DNA of 5,720 bases from Anaerolineae bacterium (GTDB lineage Bacteria > Chloroflexota > Anaerolineae > B4-G1). The translations under genes were made by a program, and so were the position numbers. Positions within the stretch are counted from its first letter, which is position 1. Every line of letters begins with the position of its first letter. This document shows, one piece after another, positions 1 through 4,211 of this stretch. Where the stretch lies: the NCBI GenBank assembly GCA_027079895.1, contig JALWUZ010000353.1:1-5720 (forward strand), read 5' to 3'. The notes under the pieces are model-generated. The model did not search any database. It saw only the letters and a program-made list of their open reading frames with translations, and was not told the origin of the DNA.

Positions 1-1
1 C

Positions 2-388
2 GACTGGCCGCACGAGGTGGCCCGGCTGATCAACGAGGTGCGGGCGCAGTACGGCCTCCCGCCCCTGGCCTACAACGAGACGCTGGCGGCGGCGGCCCAG
101 GGTCACGCCGACGACTGCGCCGGGCGCGGCTGGTGCAGTCACACCGGCTCCGATGGGTCTGACATCAAGACGCGCCTCATCCGTGCCGGATACGACCCCT
201 CCGGCTGGGCCGAGTGCTGGGCTCAGCGACTTTCCCCCCAGGACGCGCTGGACATCTGGATGAACGAGACGCCGCCCAACGACCCGCATCGGCGCACGCT
301 GTTGACCACCTGGCTATCGGAGGTTGGGGTAGGGGTGGCGCCGGCCGGGTGGGGGTACTACTTCATCGCCGATTTCGGCCGGCCGTAG
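2..388 (+). CDS. CAP/SCP-domain protein (PR-1-like), 5'-truncated by the window edge
   Basis: The frame is open from the first base, so the N-terminus, where a secretion signal would lie, is outside the window. The 128 visible residues cover most of a CAP (cysteine-rich secretory/antigen 5/PR-1) domain: an opening helix with the family's LINEVRAQYGLPPL pattern, then SHTGSDG (His47 counting from base 2), WAEC (Glu71) where most members have GEN, DPHRR (His96) where most have GHR, and SEVGVGVA (Glu107) before the closing YYFIADFG strand. These four residues are the usual CAP cavity tetrad. Cys39 and Cys45 lie close together and might form a disulphide. Bacterial CAP proteins are normally extracytoplasmic and their biochemical role is mostly unknown. 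A GTG at 17 is inside the domain and is not the true start. Family assignment is firm; function is unknown. Confidence 0.9.
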   Translation, partial: DWPHEVARLINEVRAQYGLPPLAYNETLAAAAQGHADDCAGRGWCSHTGSDGSDIKTRLIRAGYDPSGWAECWAQRLSPQDALDIWMNETPPNDPHRRTLLTTWLSEVGVGVAPAGWGYYFIADFGRP

Positions 389-397
389 GTGGGGCTT

Positions 398-433
398 GGG
401 GTAGGCGATGGCACTGCCATCGCCTACCCCTTT
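398..433 (+). terminator. Hairpin terminator after the CAP gene
   Basis: A perfect inverted repeat has 16-nt arms at 398-413 and 415-430 around a single base (414), so the real loop must open at least one central pair. It starts 9 nt after the TAG stop of the CAP gene and is followed by only three T residues (431-433). The stem is very stable but the T-run is short, so termination is likely but may be leaky. The next promoter (selC) starts 50 nt further on, which fits an insulating role. Confidence 0.6.
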
Positions 434-480
434 GACCGTAGGCGTAAGAACTTTGAAAAGCCGCCCATAGGCGGGGACAC

Positions 481-508
481 TTGACTAAATGGTAAAATTG
501 GCTATCAT
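481..508 (+). promoter_or_regulatory. Probable sigma-70-type promoter of selC
   Basis: TTGACT at 481-486 and TATCAT at 503-508 are separated by 16 nt. Each hexamer differs from consensus by one base. Transcription would start near 515, about 10 nt before the mature tRNA 5' end, which suits a tRNA precursor trimmed by RNase P. The local AT-rich stretch (481-510) stands out in this GC-rich window. The element lies between the CAP-gene hairpin and the tRNA, so selC probably has its own transcript. Confidence 0.65.
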
Positions 509-524
509 TACCCCCGCTCGTTAG

Positions 525-620
525 GGGGGTGGTTGGGGCCCGGTGGCTTCCCCGGTCTTCAAAACCGGTGGCGGGCCGCGCAGAGCGGGCCGCGGTGGGT
601 TCGACTCCCATCCACTCCCG
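525..620 (+). tRNA. selC: tRNA-Sec (UCA anticodon), selenocysteine tRNA
   Basis: This tRNA is charged with serine, converted to Sec-tRNA (SelA in bacteria) and delivered by SelB to UGA codons that carry a SECIS. The fold matches bacterial tRNA-Sec in every arm. The acceptor stem has 8 bp (525-532 with 612-619, one G-U) and 533-534 is TT. The D stem has 6 bp with a 4-nt CGGT loop (535-540, 545-550). The anticodon stem is 552-556 with 564-568, with loop CTTCAAA and anticodon TCA at 559-561. The variable arm is long (571-593), and the T arm 595-599/607-611 has loop TTCGACT. Acceptor plus T stem is 13 bp (8+5), the bacterial Sec pattern. The discriminator base is G620, as in E. coli selC. CCA is not encoded (CT follows), so it must be added by nucleotidyltransferase. 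An ordinary opal suppressor would not have the 8-bp acceptor, 6-bp D stem or 4-nt D loop. Confidence 0.96.
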
Positions 621-734
621 CTGAAATTTCTGAGCATAGCCTGCGCGTCTTCCCTGCGCGACAGGGCGACTCCATTCGTGACCAACGCGCCCCTGGGCCG
701 TCGCCGTTGTCCGTGACGCTCGCCTCGCCAATCA

Positions 735-762
735 TTGCTCATCTGGAAGAGTATGCTATAAT
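735..762 (+). promoter_or_regulatory. Extended -10 promoter of the TPR/HTH gene
   Basis: TATAAT at 757-762 is preceded by TGC (754-756), an extended -10. The best -35 is TTGCTC at 735-740 with a 16-nt spacer, a partial match. The expected start near 769 leaves a leader of about 37 nt before the ATG at 806. The stretch between the tRNA (ending 620) and this promoter contains only one weak hairpin (652-666) without a T-run; I see no gene in it. Confidence 0.6.
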
Positions 763-805
763 TGCCGCGAGCCGATGAGCGAACCCGGTCGAAAGAAGGT
801 GTGCG

Positions 806-1477
806 ATGGCGAAACCCAAAGCGAGCGCGGACAATCGCCGCAAGGCCGAAGCCCACAAGGAAAAGGGCCTCCGGGCCTACGAGGAGTGGGATATTGACCA
901 GGCGGTCAAACACCTCCAGGCCGCCGTCCGCCTGGCCCCCGACGAGCCGGACTACGTGCTCCATCTGGCCCGCGCCCTGGCCCGCAGCGGCGATTTCGAC
1001 CAGGCCCTGCGGGCGTTGGCGACCTTCATGCGCCTGGAGCCCGACTCCCCGCTGACCAGTCGCTTCGAGCCCCTCTTCGCCAGCGGGATGGACGAGGTGG
1101 AGCGGCTGGTCACCAGTAAGATGACCGCCGCCGGCCTGACCATCGAGGAGGTCGGGGCCGCCATCCAGATGTGGCTGGAGTACCGCATCGCCCTCGGACG
1201 GGAGCCGCTCATCGTGCGCAAGCCGGAGACCTGGGCCGCTGCCCTCGACTACACGGTGCGCAAGGTCAACCTCCGCCCGGTGAAGCGGAAGGAGATCGCC
1301 CGCCTCTACAACGTCAGCGATAGCGCGGTGCGCGACCGGCACAACGACTTGGTGAAAACGCTCGACGTGATGCCGTGCGACTATCGCTACTTCAAGGGGG
1401 AGGAGAACCCGCTGGACAAGTTGGTGGAGGCGGCGGAGTTGTTGGAGCAGTTGGAGGCGCGGTTCAAAGAGCCCTGA
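806..1477 (+). CDS. TPR-repeat protein with C-terminal helix-turn-helix
   Basis: The 223-residue protein starts at an ATG with AGAAGGT 5 nt upstream. Residues about 14-46 and 48-81 are two tetratricopeptide repeats (AYEEWDIDQAVKHLQAA; the second holds ARSGDFDQALRAL), a protein-binding fold. A helical linker follows (about 90-137). Residues about 140-187 then read as a helical bundle with a helix-turn-helix: AAALDYTVRKVN, KRKEIARLYNVSDSAVRDRH, DLVKTL. This resembles the second cyclin-fold repeat of TFIIB-type factors and the HTH seen in some SEC-C-associated bacterial proteins, but I cannot name the family. The C-terminus is acidic and helical (EAAELLEQLEARF). There is no signal peptide or membrane segment, so it is cytoplasmic. 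It looks monocistronic. The two domain types suggest a regulator or adaptor; no target can be inferred. A link to selC rests only on proximity. Confidence 0.85.
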   Translation: MAKPKASADNRRKAEAHKEKGLRAYEEWDIDQAVKHLQAAVRLAPDEPDYVLHLARALARSGDFDQALRALATFMRLEPDSPLTSRFEPLFASGMDEVERLVTSKMTAAGLTIEEVGAAIQMWLEYRIALGREPLIVRKPETWAAALDYTVRKVNLRPVKRKEIARLYNVSDSAVRDRHNDLVKTLDVMPCDYRYFKGEENPLDKLVEAAELLEQLEARFKEP

Positions 1478-1502
1478 ACCCGCCCGATGAGTTGCAAAAA
1501 CG

Positions 1503-1532
1503 AGGCCCGCTCTCGTCGAGAGCGGGCCTTTT
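1503..1532. terminator. Bidirectional intrinsic terminator between convergent genes
   Basis: The arms 1503-1514 and 1518-1529 are perfectly complementary (12 bp, GC-rich) around the loop GTC. On the plus strand TTTT (1529-1532) follows, ending the TPR transcript 26 nt after its stop. On the minus strand the hairpin is followed, after CG, by TTTTT (complement of 1496-1500), ending the thioredoxin operon a few bases after its TAG at 1540-1538. Confidence 0.9.
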
Positions 1533-1537
1533 GTCTG

Positions 1538-1951
1538 CTACGCCTCGTCTGCCTCCGCCTCCTGCGCGACCAGGGCGCGGATTTTGGGGCGGTCGGGGAA
1601 GCCAATCTGCCGCCCCAGCAGATGCCCCTTCCCGTCGAAAATGAGGAAGGTGGGGACGCCGCGCACCGCGTACCGCCCGGCGACCTCCTGTCCCAGCCGG
1701 CTGAGGAGGTTCAGACGGATGACCCGCGCCTGTCCTTGCAGTTCCTTCTCCAGCCGGTCCACGATCGGCTTCGCCAACAGGCAGGGGGTTCAGGTGTTGC
1801 TGAACACCTCGACGACGACCGGCTCCCCCTGGCCCAGCACCGCGTCCAACCCCTCGATGCGGCTGGAACGGTTGCGCAGAAACAGGAACAGGAGCAGAAT
1901 GACTCCCCACGCGAGGAGGTCTTGCCAGTGGGTGTGCAGAAACTCGTTCAC
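1538..1951 (-). CDS. Membrane-anchored thioredoxin-like selenoprotein with a U-T-P-C redox motif (in-frame UGA)
   Basis: Read with UGA as selenocysteine, this is a 137-residue protein. Residues 12-25 (LLAWGVILLLFLFL) form one short membrane helix. It is followed by RNRSSR and preceded by acidic residues, so by the positive-inside rule the rest faces the cytoplasm. Residues about 43-130 are a thioredoxin fold: VVVEVFSNT, then Sec54-Thr-Pro-Cys57, a helix (AKPIVDRLEKEL), the RVIRLNL strand, and GVPTFLIFDGKG with cis-Pro100. Sec54 occupies the nucleophilic first position of the CxxC motif. The GTG start at 1951 overlaps the upstream TGA (GTGA) and has GGAGG 7 nt before it, so translation is probably coupled to the double thioredoxin. 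Starting at the internal TTG (1777) would lose the active site and half the first strand. A nonsense mutation in a pseudogene is the alternative, but the exact UGA position, intact frame and nearby selC argue against it. The partner reductase and substrate are unknown. Confidence 0.86.
1764..1778 (-). promoter_or_regulatory. Candidate bacterial SECIS hairpin downstream of the UGA
   Basis: Counting the U of UGA as 1, bases 15-20 (GUUGGC) can pair with 24-29 (GCCGAU): four Watson-Crick pairs plus two G-U, closing a GAA loop whose first base is G21. Bacterial SECIS elements are read by SelB just downstream of UGA, and usually have a short apical stem and a G in the first loop positions at about this distance. 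An alternative 4-bp stem (bases 24-27 with 37-40, loop of 9) lacks a G at its loop start. The hairpin is short and G-U containing, so it is a candidate only. Confidence 0.45.
1790..1792 (-). other. Selenocysteine codon UGA (Sec54)
   Basis: The TGA on the minus strand (1792 to 1790) is codon 54 of the frame that starts at 1951. The codons on either side read S-N-T-(TGA)-T-P-C-L, the thioredoxin active-site loop, with the TGA where the attacking cysteine normally is. This is the only in-frame stop between the GTG and the final TAG. Confidence 0.85.
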
Positions 1952-2661
1952 AGGATGGCCTCCAGGCGGGAGCGGATCACCTGCGGCGGCTGCGCCCCGA
2001 TGATGCGGTCCACCTCCCGCCCGTCACGGAACAGGAGCAGGGTGGGGATGCTCTGGACGCCGTACCGTTGGGCGGTGAGCGGGTTGGAGTCCACGTCCAG
2101 TTTGGCGATCACCGCCCGCCCGGCGTAGTCGCGGGCCAACTGCTCCACCACCGGGGCGACCATCCGGCAGGGATGGCACCAGGCGGCCCAGAAATCCACC
2201 AACGCCGGCCGGCCGCTCTGGAGGACGACGGCGTCGAAGTTCCCATCGTTGACGACGACGGGCCGACCGCTGGCGTCTCCCTCCGGCGGGGGCGCGGCCC
2301 GCTTCTTGGAGACCGGCTTGGGGCCTCGTCCCAGGAGGTACTCGACCCAGGGGCGGAGCATCGCGGCGGTGGGCATACCCCGCGCCCGCGCGATCAGTTT
2401 CCCGTCCCGGAAGAAAAGGAACTGAGGCAGGGTGTGGACGCTGTACCGCGCCTGGGCCTGGGGCGCGTCGGCGGTGTCCAGTTTGACGACCAGCACCTCC
2501 CCGGCGTACTCGCGGGCGACCTGTTCCAGCACGCTGTTGAGTTGGTGGCGCGGCGTCTGGGCGGGCGACCAGAAGACGGCCACGACCGGCTGATGGGCCT
2601 GTGTCACCAATCGCTCGAAACTGGCGTCGTTCCCGTTGACGGGCACATCGTACCAGACCAT
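1948..2661 (-). CDS. Tandem thioredoxin-domain protein, N-terminal domain degenerate
   Basis: With the ATG at 2661 the protein has 237 residues; a GTG directly before it (2664) could add one. GGAGGAGGAGA (2675-2665) is a strong ribosome binding site for either. Numbering from that GTG, residues about 13-110 are one thioredoxin fold (VVAVFWSPAQTPRH, then TLPQFLFFRDGK with cis-Pro80). Residues about 135-238 are a second (VDFWAAWCHPCRM, IPTLLLFRDGR with cis-Pro207), joined by a Lys/Ala/Pro linker. The second domain has an active Cys163-His-Pro-Cys166 site. The first has Gln36 and Arg39 in the two cysteine positions, so it cannot do disulphide exchange and may bind substrate or partner instead. 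There is no signal peptide, so it is cytoplasmic. It is the first gene of an operon with the selenoprotein thioredoxin. Its role is probably general or specialised protein disulphide reduction; the substrate is unknown. Confidence 0.92.
   Translation of the reverse strand: MVWYDVPVNGNDASFERLVTQAHQPVVAVFWSPAQTPRHQLNSVLEQVAREYAGEVLVVKLDTADAPQAQARYSVHTLPQFLFFRDGKLIARARGMPTAAMLRPWVEYLLGRGPKPVSKKRAAPPPEGDASGRPVVVNDGNFDAVVLQSGRPALVDFWAAWCHPCRMVAPVVEQLARDYAGRAVIAKLDVDSNPLTAQRYGVQSIPTLLLFRDGREVDRIIGAQPPQVIRSRLEAIL
1959..1963 (-). promoter_or_regulatory. Ribosome binding site that sets the selenoprotein start
   Basis: GGAGG (1963 to 1959 on the minus strand) lies 7 nt before the GTG at 1951, inside the last codons of the double-thioredoxin gene. 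No comparable site precedes the internal TTG at 1777 that would follow the UGA. This supports translation from upstream of the UGA. Confidence 0.7.
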
Positions 2662-2691
2662 CACTCTCCTCCTCCGGGCAATGTGGGGGCA

Positions 2692-2719
2692 ATTATAGCA
2701 GGTCTGTTTCGCTTGACAA
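2692..2719 (-). promoter_or_regulatory. Promoter of the thioredoxin operon (minus strand)
   Basis: On the minus strand TTGTCA (2719-2714) and TATAAT (2697-2692) are 16 nt apart, and TGC (2700-2698) makes an extended -10. The start would be near 2685, giving a leader of about 24 nt before the ATG at 2661. Its -35 overlaps that of the divergent plus-strand promoter. Confidence 0.75.
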
Positions 2720-2740
2720 CCTTTTGCGTTCGGTTATAAT
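2713..2740 (+). promoter_or_regulatory. Consensus sigma-70-type promoter of the leader RNA/HAD/ABC unit
   Basis: TTGACA at 2713-2718 and TATAAT at 2735-2740 are perfect hexamers 16 nt apart. Transcription should start near 2747, right at the base of the closing stem of the leader RNA. This is the strongest promoter visible in the window. Confidence 0.85.
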
Positions 2741-2746
2741 GCGTCC

Positions 2747-2913
2747 GCTCTCAAATCAGAGGAGGTCGTGATGCGTGCTGCGGGTTTCGACGGTGTTCTG
2801 TTCCAGCCGCGGGAAGTCGGTCGGCTGTTGCCCTGTCGCAGTGCGCCCCTCTGTTGAGATTCGGCGACGATCGTTGGCCGTGGGCACATGCGACGCTCAC
2901 GGCCTTTTTCTTT
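2747..2913 (+). ncRNA. Structured leader RNA or small RNA of unidentified class
   Basis: From the predicted start near 2747 the RNA can fold into a long closed structure. An outer stem CTCAA (2750-2754) with TTGAG (2854-2858) continues as CAGAGG (2757-2762) with CCTCTG (2848-2853). An inner 10-bp helix joins 2773-2782 to 2837-2846 (two wobbles). An apical 6-bp stem joins CAGCCG (2804-2809) to CGGCTG (2822-2827) around a 12-nt loop. A strong terminator follows at 2876-2913. The arrangement fits a riboswitch or attenuator controlling the HAD/ABC genes, or a stand-alone small RNA. I compared it by eye with SRP, 6S, tmRNA, T-box, cobalamin, ZTP, SAM and SAH types and found no match. A 28-codon ORF (2771-2857) with GAGGAGGT before it lies inside but has coding-unlike codon use. 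The helices are seen in the sequence; the class and function are not known. Confidence 0.5.
2876..2913 (+). terminator. Intrinsic terminator or attenuator upstream of the HAD gene
   Basis: The arms 2876-2885 and 2895-2904 form a 10-bp stem (one G-U) with a 9-nt loop, followed by TTTTTCTTT (2905-2913). It ends 27 nt before the HAD start and after the promoter at 2713-2740, so the downstream genes depend on readthrough or on a regulated antiterminator. A weaker hairpin, CGGC 2862-2865 with GCCG 2877-2880, would take away part of the 5' arm and could act as antiterminator. Confidence 0.85.
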
Positions 2914-2926
2914 GCCCGACGGCTAC

Positions 2927-2933
2927 GGGAGGT
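2927..2933 (+). promoter_or_regulatory. Ribosome binding site fixing the HAD start at 2941
   Basis: GGGAGGT lies 7 nt before the ATG at 2941. The frame is open further back to an ATG at 2854, but that extension would translate through the terminator stem and T-run (giving FFF) and lacks a good binding site, so 2941 is the real start. Confidence 0.85.
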
Positions 2934-2940
2934 GCAGACG

Positions 2941-4209
2941 ATGAGCCAGATACGAGCCTTGATCTTCGATTTCGGCGGGGTGCTGATGCGCACGATGACC
3001 GATGCGCCGCGTCGAGAGTTCGAGCGGCGGATGGGACTGCCGCCGGGCCGGTTCGACGAGGTGGCTTACCAGAGCCCGCTCTGGGATGCGACCCAGTTGG
3101 GCCAGGTGACTTACGAGCAGTTTTGGCAGGATGTGGGCCGCCGGTTGGGACTGGACTTGAGCCTGGAGGAGGCCGGTAAACTGGGCAACACCTTCTGGTC
3201 CGGCGACCGTCTGGATGAGGAGTTGATGGCCTTCATCCGGCGGCTGCGGGAGCGCGGCTACCGCACGGCGATGCTCAGCAACGCCCCCTCCTACCTGTGC
3301 GACTTCGTGGAGGGCCTGGGAATCGCCGCCGACTTCGACGTTCTGGTCGTCTCCGGCTGCGAGGGGGTGATGAAACCCGACCCGGCCATCTACCGCCTGA
3401 CGTTGGAGCGGCTGGGCGTCGCGCCGGTGGAGGCGGTCTTCATAGACGACCGCCCGGAGAACATAGCGGCGGCCCGGCAGGTCGGCATGCCGGCGGTGCG
3501 CTTTCGGGGACTCGCCCCCCTGCGCCGTTGGCTGCGCGAGTTGGGGATTCCGGCTCCGCCGCCCGCGCGGACGCCGCGAGATGGCATCCGGGCGGTGGTC
3601 TTCGACTGGGGCGGGGTGCTGGAAGCGTTGCCCGACGACTCCCAGGTGCAGGAGTGGGAGCGGCAACTGTCCCTGGAACCGGGGCGGCTCTCCGCCGTGC
3701 TGTGGGGGGAGGACTGGGAGCGGCTGTCGCTGGGCGAGATAGACGAGGCGGAGTACGCGGCCTCCATCGCCGCCCGCCTGGGACTGCCCGACGCGCTGGC
3801 GGGGGAGCGTCTCATGGCACAGGTGCGCGCTGCCGGCCGCCTCCGGCCGGAGGTGCTCGCCGCCGTGCGGAGGCTGCGCGGACGGTACCGGGTCGCCCTG
3901 CTGACGAACGCCTCCGCCGAACAACCGGCGCGGCTTCGGGAGCAGTACGGGGTGGATGTCGCCGCCGAGTTCGACCTGTACGTCAACTCCGCCCACGTCG
4001 GCCTGCGCAAGCCGGACCCGGCCATCTACAACCTGACGGCGGAGCGGCTGGGCATCGCGCTCGCCGAGGCGGTGCTGGTGGACGATCTGGTGCGCAACGT
4101 GGACCGGGCGCGGTTCATCGGCATGCACGCCATCCAGTTCGTCGAGCCGGAGGAATCCCTGGGCGAACTGTGGGCCTGTCTGGGGCTGGCGGGCGACGAG
4201 GAGGTGTGA
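2941..4209 (+). CDS. Tandem HAD-superfamily hydrolase (two fused HAD domains)
   Basis: The 422-residue protein is a head-to-tail duplication of a HAD subfamily IA-type phosphatase or dehalogenase fold. Domain 1 (about 4-190) has motif I FDFGGVL (nucleophile Asp10), motif II LSNAPS (Ser113), motif III MKPDPAIY (Lys145) and motif IV FIDD (Asp169/170). Domain 2 (about 216-402) repeats these: FDWGGVL (Asp222), LTNAS (Thr322), RKPDPAIY (Lys357) and LVDD (Asp381/382). A Pro/Arg-rich linker (about 203-214) joins them. In both, the second Asp of the usual DxD is Gly, as in YihX-like phosphatases, so both may still be active on small phosphorylated or halogenated substrates. Single-domain relatives are about 200 residues, so the fusion is unusual. 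The next gene starts 2 nt after the stop with its binding site inside this gene, so the two are probably co-translated. The substrate cannot be told from sequence. Confidence 0.93.
   Translation: MSQIRALIFDFGGVLMRTMTDAPRREFERRMGLPPGRFDEVAYQSPLWDATQLGQVTYEQFWQDVGRRLGLDLSLEEAGKLGNTFWSGDRLDEELMAFIRRLRERGYRTAMLSNAPSYLCDFVEGLGIAADFDVLVVSGCEGVMKPDPAIYRLTLERLGVAPVEAVFIDDRPENIAAARQVGMPAVRFRGLAPLRRWLRELGIPAPPPARTPRDGIRAVVFDWGGVLEALPDDSQVQEWERQLSLEPGRLSAVLWGEDWERLSLGEIDEAEYAASIAARLGLPDALAGERLMAQVRAAGRLRPEVLAAVRRLRGRYRVALLTNASAEQPARLREQYGVDVAAEFDLYVNSAHVGLRKPDPAIYNLTAERLGIALAEAVLVDDLVRNVDRARFIGMHAIQFVEPEESLGELWACLGLAGDEEV
4199..4204 (+). promoter_or_regulatory. Ribosome binding site of the ABC exporter, inside the HAD gene end
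   Basis: AGGAGG lies 7 nt before the ATG at 4212 and encodes the last acidic residues of the HAD protein. It supports both the chosen start and translational coupling to the HAD gene. Confidence 0.8.
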
Positions 4210-4211
4210 CG

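Noticed and set aside
461..474. Hairpin CCGCC-CATA-GGCGG just before the selC promoter as an operator
   Set aside because: It is a short GC-rich inverted repeat with nothing else to support a regulator site; it could be chance.
652..666. Hairpin CCCTG/CAGGG downstream of selC as a terminator
   Set aside because: It has only five pairs and no T-run; I do not see a convincing terminator for selC.
521..1342. Minus-strand open frame across selC and the TPR gene
   Set aside because: It reads through a structured tRNA gene and antisense to a TPR domain; it is a compositional shadow.
1538..1777. Short thioredoxin fragment starting at TTG 1777
   Set aside because: It lacks the active site and the first strand and has no ribosome binding site. 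It is the 3' part of the UGA-containing gene starting at 1951.
2781..2793. tmRNA-like GGTTTCGACGG segment in the leader RNA
   Set aside because: The short match resembles the tmRNA 5' domain, but there is no tag reading frame, no 3' tRNA half and the transcript is much too short.
2771..2857. A 28-codon leader peptide with GAGGAGGT upstream, ending in TGA
   Set aside because: The binding-site-like bases are partly used by the closing stem, the codon use is unlike neighbouring genes, and there is no run of regulatory codons. Reading its TGA as Sec also gives no recognisable protein. I kept it only as a note on the leader RNA.
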